This document shows, one piece after another, positions 30,826-42,340 of a stretch of 64,000 nucleotides of DNA. The stretch is taken from NCBI GenBank assembly GCA_963921825.1, contig OY997589.1, positions 83,002,523 through 83,066,522 on the forward strand, given 5' to 3'. Under the pieces are notes generated by a model. It worked only from the letters and a program-made list of their open reading frames with translations, had not been told where the DNA came from and did not search any database. The translations under genes and the position numbers were made by a program. Positions within the stretch are counted from its first letter, which is position 1. Every line of letters starts with the position of its first letter. This DNA is from Erodium maritimum (lineage: Eukaryota > Streptophyta > Magnoliopsida > Geraniales > Geraniaceae).

Positions 30826-32330
30826 TCGAGGTTTCACACCTCGAACTGTCCGTCAATTATGTGGGGAGAGTCGAGTCAGTGAAGTCCCGTCGTGCGTTGG
30901 GTACGCAGGTCGGAACCGGGTGTAGACCCGTTGTGTTGTGAGTCCTGTTTGTGTTTGTGTGTATGTGCAGTACGGGGTTACTGGCATACTGTTTGTGTGT
31001 GCTGCGTGAAACAGTTTTAAACTGTCGCGACTCGACTCAGGGGCGCCCCTGTAGTCGAGCGTGACGGTGTTGATATCAAGTGGGTACAATGTAGTTCAGG
31101 GACGCCTGGACCGGGTTGTAACTACCTGATGTCAAGAAATGAGGTTTTAATGAAGTGGAGAAAGCTTTAAAATTTGATTGTTTTGATTTTGATTGGCCCT
31201 ATGGGCGGATTTTGATTTTGGTTGACCCGGTGGGCGTGGTTCGGTGTTTGTTGGCCCGGTGGGCGAGTGTTGTTGTTTGGCCATGTCGGCTTGTGTTTTG
31301 GTTGAGGTTGAATGACTTGATTTGTCTGTGAGTCGTGGCGCGTGTGTTTGCTGAATTGGTGGTCAAGCGTGTGTGTAGCTTAAGGCTAATTTTAGGGTTG
31401 AAACGGGTTAAGATTCGAGTTGGAACCGAGTTTGGAAAACAGGTCTGCGTGAGCGTCACGGATCCTGTCACGGATCTGTGACGGACCAGAGCGTTTTGGC
31501 GAATTTTAGGTTTTTGTCACGACACCGTGATCCCAACCGTGACGGGTTCTGTCACGGGTCCATGACCCCTGTCCTTCTCACCGTCTTGATTGTGCAATTT
31601 AAGTGTTGGTTTGGCGTAGTTGTGTTCACAGTTGTGGGTTGTAGAGGCCGTAAGCTCGGTGTAAAAGGATGAGGTCTTGGGTTTGAGACTCATCGATGAC
31701 CTACGGTAGTGATACAACGCCTCGGTGTGAGAGTCTCACCACGGGTAGAGGTTAGGGTTGGTGCGCTGTGACGCCATACGAACTAGGTTTCCCCTATGTG
31801 AACGGGTTATTCGAGGTTTTCCCTTGTGTGAACGGGTGGTTGGAGTTTTATTTCACGTGAGTGGGTTGTTTTAGGTTCCCTACATGATCGAGTAACTAGG
31901 GTATCAAGGGTGTGAGCAATAGTGGGTTGCTGAGATGAAAGTAGGATCCTCGTTGGAATTTCTCTACATGATCGGGTAATTGGGGTATTGAGGTTGTAAG
32001 AAACAGTAGTTGCTGAATTGAGGACGTGTTTCCCGTGTCGAGGTTTATCTTAACATGAACGAGTACTGAGTTGTTGATAGCGTGAGCGGTGTGACGTTTG
32101 ACATCAGATTTTGAGGTAGTGGGTTGCCCTGGTTAGATCGGTAAGTCTTTAGTGCTTTACTAGTATGCCATAATCGAACGGGTGTCCGTGGAGGTGAGCA
32201 TAACGCTCATCCCCTTTACTACTTTTCCCGCAAGGGACGAGTAGCGAACACTGGTTTGGTTGCGGAAAGTTATAAGTAAATGCATAGAGGACCGGGTGAG
32301 GGTTTGTGCTAGACTTTACCAGAGTAACTA
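30826..32330 (+). other. Region expected to hold gag; LTR-like sequence instead
   Basis: No Gag domain or zinc knuckle was recognised in any frame. The stretch 31454-31568 holds a CACGGATC...GTGAC palindromic cassette like those of S2, S3 and S5. At 32158-32215, TACTAGTATGCC, then GGTGAGCATAACGCTCATCCCC, resembles the 3' part of S5 and S1 LTRs (TACTAGTATGCCC, then the GAGC...GCTC palindrome). Repeats of GGCCCGGTGGGCG occur near 31190-31265. A degraded LTR segment of another family seems to occupy the gag position. Confidence 0.6.
31454..31568 (+). repeat. Palindromic CACGG...CCGTGAC cassette inside the gypsy internal region
   Basis: GTCACGGATCCTGTCACGG, then GTCACGACACCGTGATC and GTGACGGGTTCTGTCACGGG: full and half sites of the cassette otherwise seen only within solo LTRs in this window. 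Confidence 0.8.
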
Positions 32331-32339
32331 ATGGAGTGG

Positions 32340-33500
32340 TTTTCCGGTCTCTTCTTTGAACGTCATTTCTGTTGGATACCGGGGCGTCACACTCGTTTGT
32401 GTCGTCAAGTTGTGCTGAGAGGTTGGGCTGAGTATAGAGCCGTTGAGTCCACCCATGCGTCTGGACACGCCGGTTGGTGGTGGTGTGGTTTTGACTAGAG
32501 TCTGTCGTGCCTGCGAAGTCAGAGAAGCGAAATGACACCGGAGGTTCGAGAGAGGCTCAAGAACCCTGAAGTTGGATCGAGTCCTCAACCCGAGGAGTGT
32601 GGTATGTTCGGAGTTGGTAGGCACGACGATGGTAGTGGAGCGAGGTTTTAGAGAGACTGCGAGGATCCGTGGGGATCGGCAGCGACTAATCTTGTGCGTG
32701 TATCCGTGGGAAGGATACTTACGAAATGACAACCTTTGACGTAAACTTGGGAATGGATTGGCTGGCGAAGTACCGAGCTAATATCGACGGCCTTAGGCGA
32801 CGAGTGACAGTGTCAGCAGGCAACACGAAGGTGTCGTGTGTGCTGGGTAGTAATAGCGGGGTTCTCCTGTCGGCTTTGTCCGCAGTGGAGGAAGTATCGG
32901 TCGTGCAGAGCCGAGAGTTACCACGAGTGGTGTGTGAGTTCCCCGAGGTATTTCCTGAGGAGTTGATCGAGTTGCCACCAGTTAGTGAGGTGGAGTTCGG
33001 GATAGACCTGGTGCCGGGAACGGCAGCGATATCGATGGTGCCTTACAGGTTCGCGCCAGCCGAGTTGACCGAGCTGAAGAGTCAGCTCGAGGAACTTCGG
33101 GAGAAGGGGTTTATTTGTCCGAGCACATCGCCGTGGGGAGCGCCAACACTCTTCGTGAAGAAGAAGAGTGGAGAGTTTCGGATGTGCATGGACTACCGGA
33201 AACTGAACTGGGTTACGATGAATGACCGATACCCGATGCCGAAAATTGACGACTTGTTCGACCAGTTGAGAGGGTCGACGTATTTCTCGAAGATCGACCT
33301 ACGATCCGGATACTACCAGTTGCGAGTCCGAGAGGGGGACATCGCAAGGACTGTATTCCGGACATGCTATGAGCATTACAAGTTCGGGGTGATGACTTTG
33401 AACTGCCGAACGCACCTGCAACGTTCATGGATCTGACGAACAGTATATTCTGGCCGTTCTTAAATCAGTTTGTGGTGGTGTTTATAGACGACAAAGATCT
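32340..33500 (+). pseudogene. Gypsy Pol: aspartic protease and N-terminal reverse transcriptase
   Basis: The protease active site DTGASH is encoded at 32375-32392, and the frame then breaks. An open frame at 32726-33436 resumes with [13 protein letters not shown] (protease carboxy end) and goes into reverse transcriptase: [33 protein letters not shown] and [16 protein letters not shown] frameshift near 33395 moves the reading to the next frame, where the catalytic FIDD is encoded at 33481-33492. Sequence then leaves the family: the thumb, RNase H and the start of integrase are deleted. Pol enzymes of this kind copy the element RNA in cytoplasmic particles; this copy cannot make them. Confidence 0.88.
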
Positions 33501-33599
33501 AGGAGAGAGTTGCCGGCGGTGCTGACGCCGAGGGCTGGGATCGTTGTGCTAGTTGGGAGTTACGGTATCGTGGAGGTTTGTAGTGGAGCGGGATGCGGA

Positions 33600-33918
33600 G
33601 AGCGGTTGCGGAGTTAGTGTCGCGGTGCCTCACTTGTCAAAAGGTGAGAGCCGAACAACAGCGTCCCGCTGGATTATTGCAGCCACCGCCGGTTGCACAG
33701 TGGAAGTGGGGGCACGTCACGATGGGTGTCGTGAGCGGTTAGCCGAGTTCGCCTACAACAAAAACTTGCAGGCCAGTATCATGATGGCACCGTTCGAAGC
33801 GTTGTATGGTAGGTCGGGCAATTGCCCAAGCAAGGCACACTTGAGGTTTAATAGTGACCAGTGTGGTCCCGAATTGCTCGAGAAGCCACTGAAGGGTCGT
33901 GTTATCCTGGATGATTAA
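33600..33918 (+). pseudogene. Gypsy integrase remnants
   Basis: CLTCQKVRAEQQRPAG (from about 33626) is the second half of the integrase zinc-binding domain. A stop follows at about 33735, then RLAEFAYNKNLQASIMMAPF and EALYGR from the integrase catalytic-domain end. The DDE core between them is missing. No chromodomain follows before the polypurine tract. Confidence 0.85.
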
Positions 33919-34422
33919 AAACTGCGCAGAGTTGACACGGAAGCGCGATGATGAGGTGCGCGCGAGGTATCCAAGCTTTTCGGAGTCTGAGAGACTGGTA
34001 CTTGTAGTGTCTTCAGTTTCGTGTTACCGTGGGTGGTTGGGTTTGGAGTCCGATGTCGATTGTCCGAGTAGCGGGATGTGGACTTCCTTTGTTGTTGGGT
34101 GCGCGATAATTGGTTAAACGGGTGAGTAGCCGGGGGGAAGTGTCTGTGTGTTGAATCCGTTTTAAGCCCGGTGTGAGAAGGTTTCTGGGATGACACCTAT
34201 ACCGATGGGTTTTTCCGATATATGATGTCTCGACCAAGCGGTGGATGTAGGCGCGATGTGTCTACCGAGGGAGGATTCTGGTATCGACTGGCTGGTTTAA
34301 GTGTTTCCGTGTACATGAAGGATAATGGACCAGGAGCTTTAAGCAGACGTTCCCTGAGATAGGGTCAAGAAGAACAAGTTTGTTTTAAATTTCGAGGACT
34401 AAATTCCTTTAAGGGGGTAGAC
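33919..34422 (+). other. Gypsy 3' non-coding region with polypurine tract
   Basis: No coding support. The polypurine tract AAGGGGGTAG at 34411-34420 lies two bases before the 3' LTR and would prime plus-strand DNA synthesis. CAAGCTTTTCGG-like and TTTCGAGGACTAAATTCC sequence before it is typical of gypsy 3' ends. Confidence 0.75.
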
Positions 34423-37400
34423 TGTAAAACCCGCTTATAAAAGAAAAAGAAAAGGGGGTATTCTTTTGCAATTAGAAACGTCGGGGTATGTTTGTGCTAT
34501 AAGTGGCTTTGGAAAACAAGTTTTTTTTTTAAAAAACAAAAAAACTGTTGGACTCGGTTGGAAAATGGACCGGTTTAAGCCCATTGAGTGAGTCATGCCC
34601 GGTTTTTGGGCCCAACTGTTGTTGCTTCCCGTTTAAAAGGGCGGCTGAAACCCTAACCCTTTTCGGTATTGCACATCGCTCCCTCATTCCTTCTTCTTCG
34701 TCTTCTTCGAACCTCTCCCGACCCACACCTCTCGCCCTCTCATCTCGCCGGAAACCGGCGTCTCCGACCTCCGTTCAACCACGGCAGCCACCACCTCCCT
34801 TCCCTCTCACCTTCTCGAACACCTCCGCCTAGAGCCGTCCTCTCCGGCCCTCTCCCTGCCTTCGATCTCGTCCGTCCAGCCCTAAGACGTCGACACCGAG
34901 CTCCTGTACCCTCCTCTCCTCCCATCGGGAGAGTTCTCCGGACACGACCGCCACCGCCGAGCCCTCCCTCTCTCGTAGCCGCCTCGCCAGAACATCGCCC
35001 TAGCCCCGAGCTCTCCGGCCGTGTAAGGTTCCGGAACCACCGTGCTCGACTCTGGCCACAAATCCCCGCCGTCCTTGTGCTGCTCCAGAACCGAGCGCGT
35101 CGGCGCCGCCCGCTACTGGAGGATTCGGCCGATCCAAGATCGCCTCGTCTCGACGAGACCTTAGCCGGCGACGCTCAGATCTGAGACGGGGACTAGTCCC
35201 CCACGGCGGCAATCACCGCTGCCCGTCGCTTCCTTTCCTCCACGGTGAGGTTCGTGCCTGGGGGTTTAGTCGCCGGCGACGTCTTCGCCGGCGGTCGGTT
35301 TATTTTCCGTGCAGTTCGTCTCCTTTTGTTTGGCTTCTGTGTTTTGTCCCGAGCGGTGGATCTGAGTATTTTTGAAAACGACAGGAAGTATTGTAATTTC
35401 AGTGAAGATAATAAAATGAGATTTGAAATAAAAGTTCGATCTTTGTATTTCGTACGTAAAATTGTTATTGATCTGGACTGATCTGGAACGAAGTCTATTT
35501 TGGATCTGAACTGGTTGGAAGCAAAAACATTTGGAAATAAAATTGTTTTAAGTCAAAAAGGAAAACGAAGTCAGATCTGATTTAAAACGGTTTTAAGTGG
35601 ACTTTGAACAAATCTGGACTTGAGTCAGGAGTTTTGGAATTTCAGAAAAGAGATGTGTTAATTTCGGATTAGGGGGGTAAAAGCAGTTAGTTTTTAAACG
35701 AGTTTTGAACGGTTGAACGTTGGAACCCTGGACGTTTAAACTGGACGGTTAATTCAGACCTAGAACGGAATAAAAGTGGAACCCTGAATCGGGTACCTCG
35801 GAAATCGTGTCTCGAAATCCATGCGTTGGGACCCGTGATTCGAAATTCGTGCACTGGGTTTTGTGCTCGAGTGCTCGAACCCGATTCATCGTTTGAATAC
35901 CACTCTTGGCCCCCTCGAATTAAAAGGCAACTGTTGAATTTAAATCGAAACCGTCGTAACGTTTAATTCGACTTGGAATCGTTTTTTGAGTTGGCCTTCG
36001 CTTTGTTTTAGAGTCCGGCTTCAATCGAAGAGAAGACCGGAGGTAGCGATCCTGGACGTCAGCAGCTAGGAGACGCAGCTGTCGGTTCGCCTCGAGGTAG
36101 GGAAAAGTAGCCGGATCTCGGCCCTAACTAGGGAAAGTTAATAGTAGAATTGCATGTGACACCAGGGTGTCGTGGGTTAAGTAGGTTTATCGAATATTAG
36201 AAAGGCATGATACGGGAACGTAGCGATTATTGGAAATGCATGTGACACTTAGTAGTGTCGTAGGAGTAGAGAACTTAGCGTTATTAGGAGTACTGGAGGC
36301 ATATGACCATGCCCGGAGGTTGATTGTGAAACTATTGTTATTAGGACTGTTGGAGGCATTGGTTATGCCGGAGGTTGTTTGTGTATTTTCGTGTCTTGGG
36401 TGGCCATGAGAGCCCGTGTATTATTGTTGAGTCTTGTGTGGCCATGAGAGCCCGTGTTTTATTGTTGAGTCTTGGGTGGCCATGAGAGCCCGTGGTATTA
36501 TTGTTGAGTTGGGTGGCCATGAGAGCCCGTGTATTATGTTGAGTCTTGGGTGGCCATGAGAGCCCGTGTTATTATTGTTGGTATCTTGGGTGGCCGTGAG
36601 TGCTCGTGGGGTTGTGAACCCGTACTTTACCGTTGGTGTCTTGGGTGGCCATGAGGGCCCGTAGGGTTGTTGAACCCGTGTTTTGTTGTTGGTGTCTTGG
36701 TGGCCTTGAGTGTCTGTGGAGTTTGCGACTGGTGTCATTGCTGTCTGTTGAACTTTGTTTGTGATTGTGATTGGTTACTTGATACTGACGGAGGTTGTGT
36801 GGTGTAGCTAGCCTCCCTACTGGGATCGGGAGAAGCGGAGAGGTTGTGGGCTAGCTCCACGACTGGGATCGGGGGAAGGACGTGCGGGTGTGGCTAACCA
36901 CCCGACTGGGATCGGGTGAAGCGGAGAGGTTGTGGGTTCGCCTCCCGATAGGGATCGGGAGAAGTTGCGCGACAGGTCGACCGCCTGACCTGACTGGGAT
37001 CGGTAAAGGGCGAGAGACAGAGATGGTTACTGAGCAGCTGGTATGCAATCCTTTGTGATCTTGTTTGGTGTGCGATCCTTTGTGTTCTTGGGTGTTGCGT
37101 GGTTGTCTGTCGTGTCTTTGGAAGAGGTCGTCAATTGTTGTGTGGGGTCTACTTTACGCGTCCGAGTGTTGAGTCGGCTGAGGAAAGTATCAGTGTGTGG
37201 GTGTCGGCCGGGTTACTTGAATTTGGGGATAGTGATCCCCGGTGTTGAGTTGGTTGTTGGTGTTACCGGCTTTGTCTGCTGATTATGCCGTAGTCAGTCT
37301 GTTATCCGTGGTGGTGAGCGAACGCTCACCCCTAGCTGCTTTTCCTACAGGTACCGGTCGCAAGTTGGACTAGGTGAGCTTCTGAAGCTTGAAGAGCTAG

Positions 37401-37602
37401 TAGCGGGATTCTGGGTTTATTTTGAGTCTAGCGACGGATACCATACTTTTGTCCACTTGTTGGGACGTGTTTTAAGTTGTAAATGTTATTTTTGTTGAAC
37501 AAGTGGTGTTTTTAAAGTGGTTTATTGTAAAAGGTTTCAAAATGTTTTCTTATTTTAAAGGTTCACGTCCTAAGTTCGGTTTACTGAAATTGGGGCCTGA
37601 CA
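34423..37602 (+). repeat. 3' LTR of the gypsy element
   Basis: 3180 bp, collinear with the 5' LTR. It ends GGGGCCTGACA, one base changed from the 5' copy. It is 45 bp longer, mainly through an additional unit in the CTTGGGTGGCC array (36395-36725). The palindrome GGTGAGCGAACGCTCACC is at 37313-37330, and the acceptor-like site ends at 37350. Confidence 0.95.
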
Positions 37603-39563
37603 ATATGTCCTCCCAAAACAAGATTCTTTCACCATTTCCTAAGGTCCAGGCAAGACCTTTGATCCCAAATAAGTCAGAGAAATTATTGTCATTATGTAGA
37701 GATAGAAGTTGTTGTAAGAAGCTACCTTGGCCTACCTCAGAGAAATTTGATAGATCCCATTCGGTGGTATTCCAACCATATTTTCCACAGATTACTAGTT
37801 TCCATAAAGAGCCTCTTTCTAAGGCAAACCTCTACCACCATTTAGCCAACAAGGAGATATTCATAAAAGTGGTTTGGCATGCCATTAAAATTTCCTTTTC
37901 CATCTCTCAAGGGATTGAATGACACCTCTTGGAGCTTTTAACACTGAGAAATAATATAGAGGGAGTGCTCCTAGGGTAGATTTAATCAGAGTAATTCTTC
38001 CCCCAAAAGATAGAAGTTTGGCTTGCCAAAGGCCAAGAGCACATTTAAATTTTTTCACTATTGGCTCCCAAGTTTTGATCCTCTTGGGATTGGATCCTAG
38101 AGGAAATCCCAAATAAATAAAGGTCAGACCAGATTCAGAGCAACCAAGTTGAGTAGTGAGCTGAGTAATTTCCACTTCATTGAGATTGAATGGAAGCAAG
38201 GCTGATTTGGAGTAGTTGACAACTAGGCCAGATGATAATTGAAACATGTGTAATGCATATTTTAGACAGGGTATGCTATCCTCATTAGATTGGAGAAAAA
38301 AGATTGAATCATCTGCAAATTGAAGATGAGAAATCTCAGGACCATCTATTTACATTTGAATACCTCTCAAGAAATTGGCATGCACATATGCTCTCATGAT
38401 TTGGTTTAGTCCCTCTGCCACCAGCACAAAAATTAAGGGTGAGAGTGCACATCCTTGCCTTGAACCTCTGCTTAGTTGAAAATATGGCGAGGGAGAGCCA
38501 TTTATTAAGACTAAGGCATGAGCTTTAAAGCAAGATAATATCCAGTTCTTCCATTTGATCTCAAAGCCCATTTTTGTTAGCAATTCTAGAACATAACTCC
38601 AGTTAACCTTGTCAAAAGATGTTTCAAAATAAGCCTTGAAAATATAAGCTTTGAGAGGGGATATTTTGAGATAATGAACCACCTCAGAAGCCACAACTAT
38701 CCCATCAGTAATCTGTCTCCCTGAAATGAATGGTGATTGCTTTTCTCCTACTAGTGAATTTATCACTGATTTCAATCTGATTGAGAGTAGTTTTGATAAT
38801 ATGTTGTAAGGACCTCCCATGAGACTTATTGGTCTGAAGTCATCAAAGGATAAGGGTAATGCATTTTTAGGAATCAAAGAAATAAAAGAAGAGTTGATGC
38901 CTTTTCCCAATTGACTAGTTTTATAGAAGTAGTGAAAGAATTTGATCAGATCCTTTTTAATGATTGGCCAACATATTTGAAAGAATTTGAGGGAGAATCC
39001 ATCTGGACCTGGTGCCTTGTCACCATTGCATGAGATAACTGCTTGTAAAATTTCCTCTTCTGTAAAAAGCCTTTCTAGCCATTGAGCTTGATCTGGGTAA
39101 CTGAATTAAAAGTTAAATCATCCAAACATATATCTTCTATTGGAGAGGCTGTGAATCTCTTTTTGAAGTGATCAGCTGCTACCTTTTTGATCTCTTGGGG
39201 CAATGAGAGTGTAGCATTTTCATATACAATTTGAGTAAGTTTTCCTTTGCCTCCATTATAGTTTGCTATCCTGTGAAATAATTTTGATCCTTTGTCACCA
39301 TCATGAAACCACTTAATTCTGGCCTTCTATCTCCATAATTTAGCTTGCCACTTGAATATTTGTATCACCATTGCTTTGAGAAACCCTCTATCATTATTTT
39401 CTTTATCAGATAAGGATCTTGTTTCTGCCACTGAGTCCAGATGATCAAGGTTTTTGGTGATGGAGTCAATTTGTGTTTCAAGGATTCCAAAGACTTCCTT
39501 ATTCCAATTCTTGAGATCAGCTTTGAGAAAAGTGAATTTTTTCCATAACACAAAGTGAGGCAA
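37603..39563 (-). pseudogene. LINE C reverse transcriptase region
   Basis: The minus-strand RT spans the gypsy insertion side. 38910-38350 encodes FISLIPKNALPLSFDDFRPI, ISGRQITDGIVVASEVVHYL and GSRQGCALSPLIF. After a frame break the catalytic box FADDS is intact at about 38290-38305. 38247-37885 continues with the thumb-like LGFPLGSNPKRIKTWEPI. The part between RT and endonuclease (about 39563-38911) is in several frames. The gypsy element enters just after the thumb. Confidence 0.88.
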
Positions 39564-40370
39564 TCATTCTACCTTATAAGAGTCCCAAAACTTTTGCACA
39601 GCTGGTAAAAATCTGGCATCCTCCGTCCATATGTTGAGAAATTTGAAGGGCTTGGGTCCCCAATCAATTGAACTGTCTTGCAACAGTATTGGTTTGTGAT
39701 CTGAGATGTTCCTTGGAAGGCAAGATTGAGATAAGGTGCTAAACTTTGCTAAGAAACTTGAGGGTATTAGAAATCTATCCAGTCCAGAGGCCTTTTCATT
39801 TGTACCAAACCAAGTAAACTTCCCCCCCTGAAGAGGAAGGTCAATAAGACTGAGATTTGAAACAAGAGATTGAAAATGTCTCATATCAGCCCCCCCACTT
39901 CTCTGGCTAGCTCTCTCTTCTATACTCAGCACTGCATTGAAATCTCCTCCTATAATGAGGATCCAATCTTCTTGGAGACTAGCAGTTTCCTTATAAATGT
40001 CAACCCATAAAACTTTTCTGGTAGCACTAGCATTGGGGGCATACACATTAACTATGCAGCAAATACAATCTTGGTTCACCATTTTTCCTATCCAGGTCAA
40101 AGCTCCCTTTATTTTTTTTACTTCTTCCATGGAAAATAGATTAGTATTCCAAATAGAAAGAATACCACCTGATTGTCCTGAGGCATCTATCACTGAGTGA
40201 TCCCAACCTAGAGTTAATCCACATTCTCTCAGAAAGTTTGAGGGAAAGGGATCTAGCTTTGTCTCTTGCACCATAATAAAACCAGGACCTTGCTTATAAA
40301 TCAGATTTTTGAAGCTTCTCCTCTTTTGAGTAGAGGATATCCCTCTCACATTCCATGAGAGTATTTTCAT
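39564..40370 (-). pseudogene. LINE C APE-type endonuclease
   Basis: An open domain of about 268 residues starting at MKILSWNVRGIS (40370). Catalytic motifs are visible: QETKL (metal-binding Glu), GGDFNAVL and SDHKPI (catalytic His). Such an endonuclease nicks target DNA so that the RT can prime. It is continuous with the RT region in one ancestral ORF2 but is separated from it by a stop at 39564. It is the best preserved part of LINE C. Confidence 0.9.
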
Positions 40371-40375
40371 TGCAA

Positions 40376-42238
40376 TCAATTGGGAGAAAGAATATTGGTA
40401 AGATGGTTACTCACCAATACATCAATTTCTAAATCTTTGTCAGGATCAGCCAGATCCTCCTCAGGATCTCCTTCTTGTTGCTTACCAGAAAGTATTTGAT
40501 CTTCCAAACTATTGAAATGAGACAGTAGAACCTCTTCTGATACTTTGGATTTTAAACCAAGAGCCTTACCAAATTTCCAAGCTCTTTTTGCTTCATTTTT
40601 TTTCATTCATCAATGAGGATGTGTCAGCCTGTTTATCATTTTTGAATCTTGACCTTATGCTGTAAGAATGTTGAAGCTTTGAGTTACTCTCTTTCTTCTT
40701 TTTTGATGTAATTCCCTTTGAAATTTTCAGATTGTGTAAGTTTTTGGGGAGTGAGTCCAAGGCAATCAGCTACTTCTGAGATATGGGCTTGTAGAAAGGT
40801 GGAGTACTGAATGTTGGAGGGAGGAATGGAAGAATCTGCAACAATTTGTACTTCTTCCCTACTTAACAGATTTTCTAAACCTAGTGGTCCCCTTGAGCTT
40901 GAAAGACTTGAGAAGTCAGCCTCATTCCTTCGAAGGTCTATTCTTTCAGCTTCTTTTTTCCAAGGAAAGTTCTTCTTGAACCCAATCCTTCATTAAATGC
41001 TGCTCAGACCTGGTACTCATTGTTTTCAAAGTGGTTGAGATTGGTTGTAGATGAACTAGAGAACCTGAAAAATTAGTTACAACCTCTTCTGAAGTAAGAT
41101 AAATAGGAGTGACTTGGCTTGGATTGAATTTAACCAGTTGCAACTGAGTTGCAAGAGACTCAATTGGAACAGGGTTTCGAAAATTTTCCAAGGCTTGGTT
41201 TCCCTCCAAACTAATAACTGACACTGTAGAAATTGCTTCCTTTTTATCAAAGGAAGAATTTGAATTTTGGACCTCCAAGGCTAAGGAGGGTAAGATGACT
41301 GTTGGAATATCTTGTTCTAAGGTATCCTGAGCCACCAACCATTGAGGACTGATTGGCAATAATATATCAGATTCCTTTGATTTGGCTTTTATATTTGATA
41401 CATTCAGATGATCAAAGCAATCTTCCCCCAATTCCTTTTCCTTCAATTGAATAATACCTGCAAGCTCAGTGACTTTAATAGCATCTTTAATAACTTCATT
41501 TTCAACCACCAAAGAGGACTCACTAAAACCAGCCAGAAGAATGTTCTGCTCTAATGCCTTGTCAGTAACTATGGGTTGATCAGGGAGTACATGCTCCAAA
41601 GAAGGCTTCTGCAGTAAATGTGCCACTGTATCAAGGATTTCTGTGCAATCATTTTGAGTAAATATTCCAGCAGAAGGTGATTGAAGAGGGTCCAAGTAAG
41701 ATGAGCTGCTAGAATTGGAAGGATCAGTGTCAAATAAAGGGGATTGTAGTGGGGGTATTGCAGCTGCCTGAATTGAAGAAACCCAAAGTTTGAAGACTGA
41801 CTTTCCTAAGATGATCTCTACTTCCTCAGCTAAAGGAGATAGAACCTTAGTATGTATAAGAACATAAGCTATATAAATCTTAGCTGCAGACTTAGATTTG
41901 GGATGAGTATATAAGATTTGACCAAAATCAATAACTGCTGTTTGAAAAGTTTCTTCACTCCAACCATGAAATGGTATGCCTTGAATTGCTAACCAAACAA
42001 ACCTCCCTCCTTTAAGACAATAGTCCACAGAGCAAGGAAGATAGTTGAGCTAATCATTTAACCAAGCACAACCATCTGAAAGCAACTCCTTGTGGAATTT
42101 GTTGTCTGGACAATGAACTAGCACCACTTTGTTACCTAGAGACTTGAGTAGGATCTCAAAAACCCCTTGCATAGCTATTTCTTTCTGAATTGCCTCTAAG
42201 CTTAGATTTAAATGTGAGACTGGTTTTGCCATGATCAA
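40376..42238 (-). pseudogene. LINE C ORF1 (DUF4283-type RNA-binding protein)
   Basis: Three minus-strand frames in order: 42238-42050 (starts near MAKPVSHLNLSLEAIQ), 42028-40946 (360 residues) and 40606-40376. FVWLAIQGIPFHGWSEETF and FGQILYTHPKSKSAAK match the DUF4283-like amino-terminal domain of plant L1 ORF1 proteins, followed by a long, low-complexity acidic tail and a Lys-rich end. ORF1 binds element RNA. Two breaks interrupt the frame, and no zinc knuckle is obvious. The 5' boundary is unsure, because GCCATGATCAAAC and the next 40 bp also occur upstream of BAHD3 (50476 onward). Confidence 0.72.
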
Positions 42239-42340
42239 ACCAGGTGAGACAGCGTGGTTTTGCAGATTGGTTTTGAGTTCAACACTACGTTTCTTTTATT
42301 CATGAAAACCAATCATTGTTGTATCTAATATTGTTTTATA
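42239..42340. other. Segment shared with BAHD3 upstream DNA
   Basis: CAGGTGAGACAGCGTGG and the next bases match 50485-50530, and AAAACCAATCATTGTTGT matches AAACCAATCATTGTCAT at about 51148. It is ancestral DNA of the BAHD2/BAHD3 duplication, or LINE C 5' leader retained in both copies. It ends with TTGTTTTATA, the left duplication of the next element. Confidence 0.6.

Larger units (their letters stand above)
27676..37602 (+). mobile_element. Full-length but defective Ty3/gypsy (Tekay-like) retrotransposon
   Basis: A 9927-bp element with LTRs 27676-30810 and 34423-37602, a tRNA-Met primer-binding site, a polypurine tract and a perfect ATATG duplication (27671-27675 and 37603-37607). It is inserted in LINE C. 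The internal region is only 3612 bp. Protease, reverse transcriptase and integrase pieces occur in gypsy order, but gag is missing or replaced and most of RNase H and the integrase core is deleted. The LTRs differ by a few percent by eye, so insertion is not very recent. The Tekay/chromovirus assignment rests on pol sequence style and long LTRs; no chromodomain is present. Confidence 0.93.

Noticed and set aside
32381-32391. GGGGCGTCACA resembling an LTR 3' end (GGGGCGTGACA) inside the gypsy element
   Set aside because: In frame it encodes part of the protease active site (GAT ACC GGG GCG TCA CAC, DTGASH), so it is coding DNA and not an LTR terminus.
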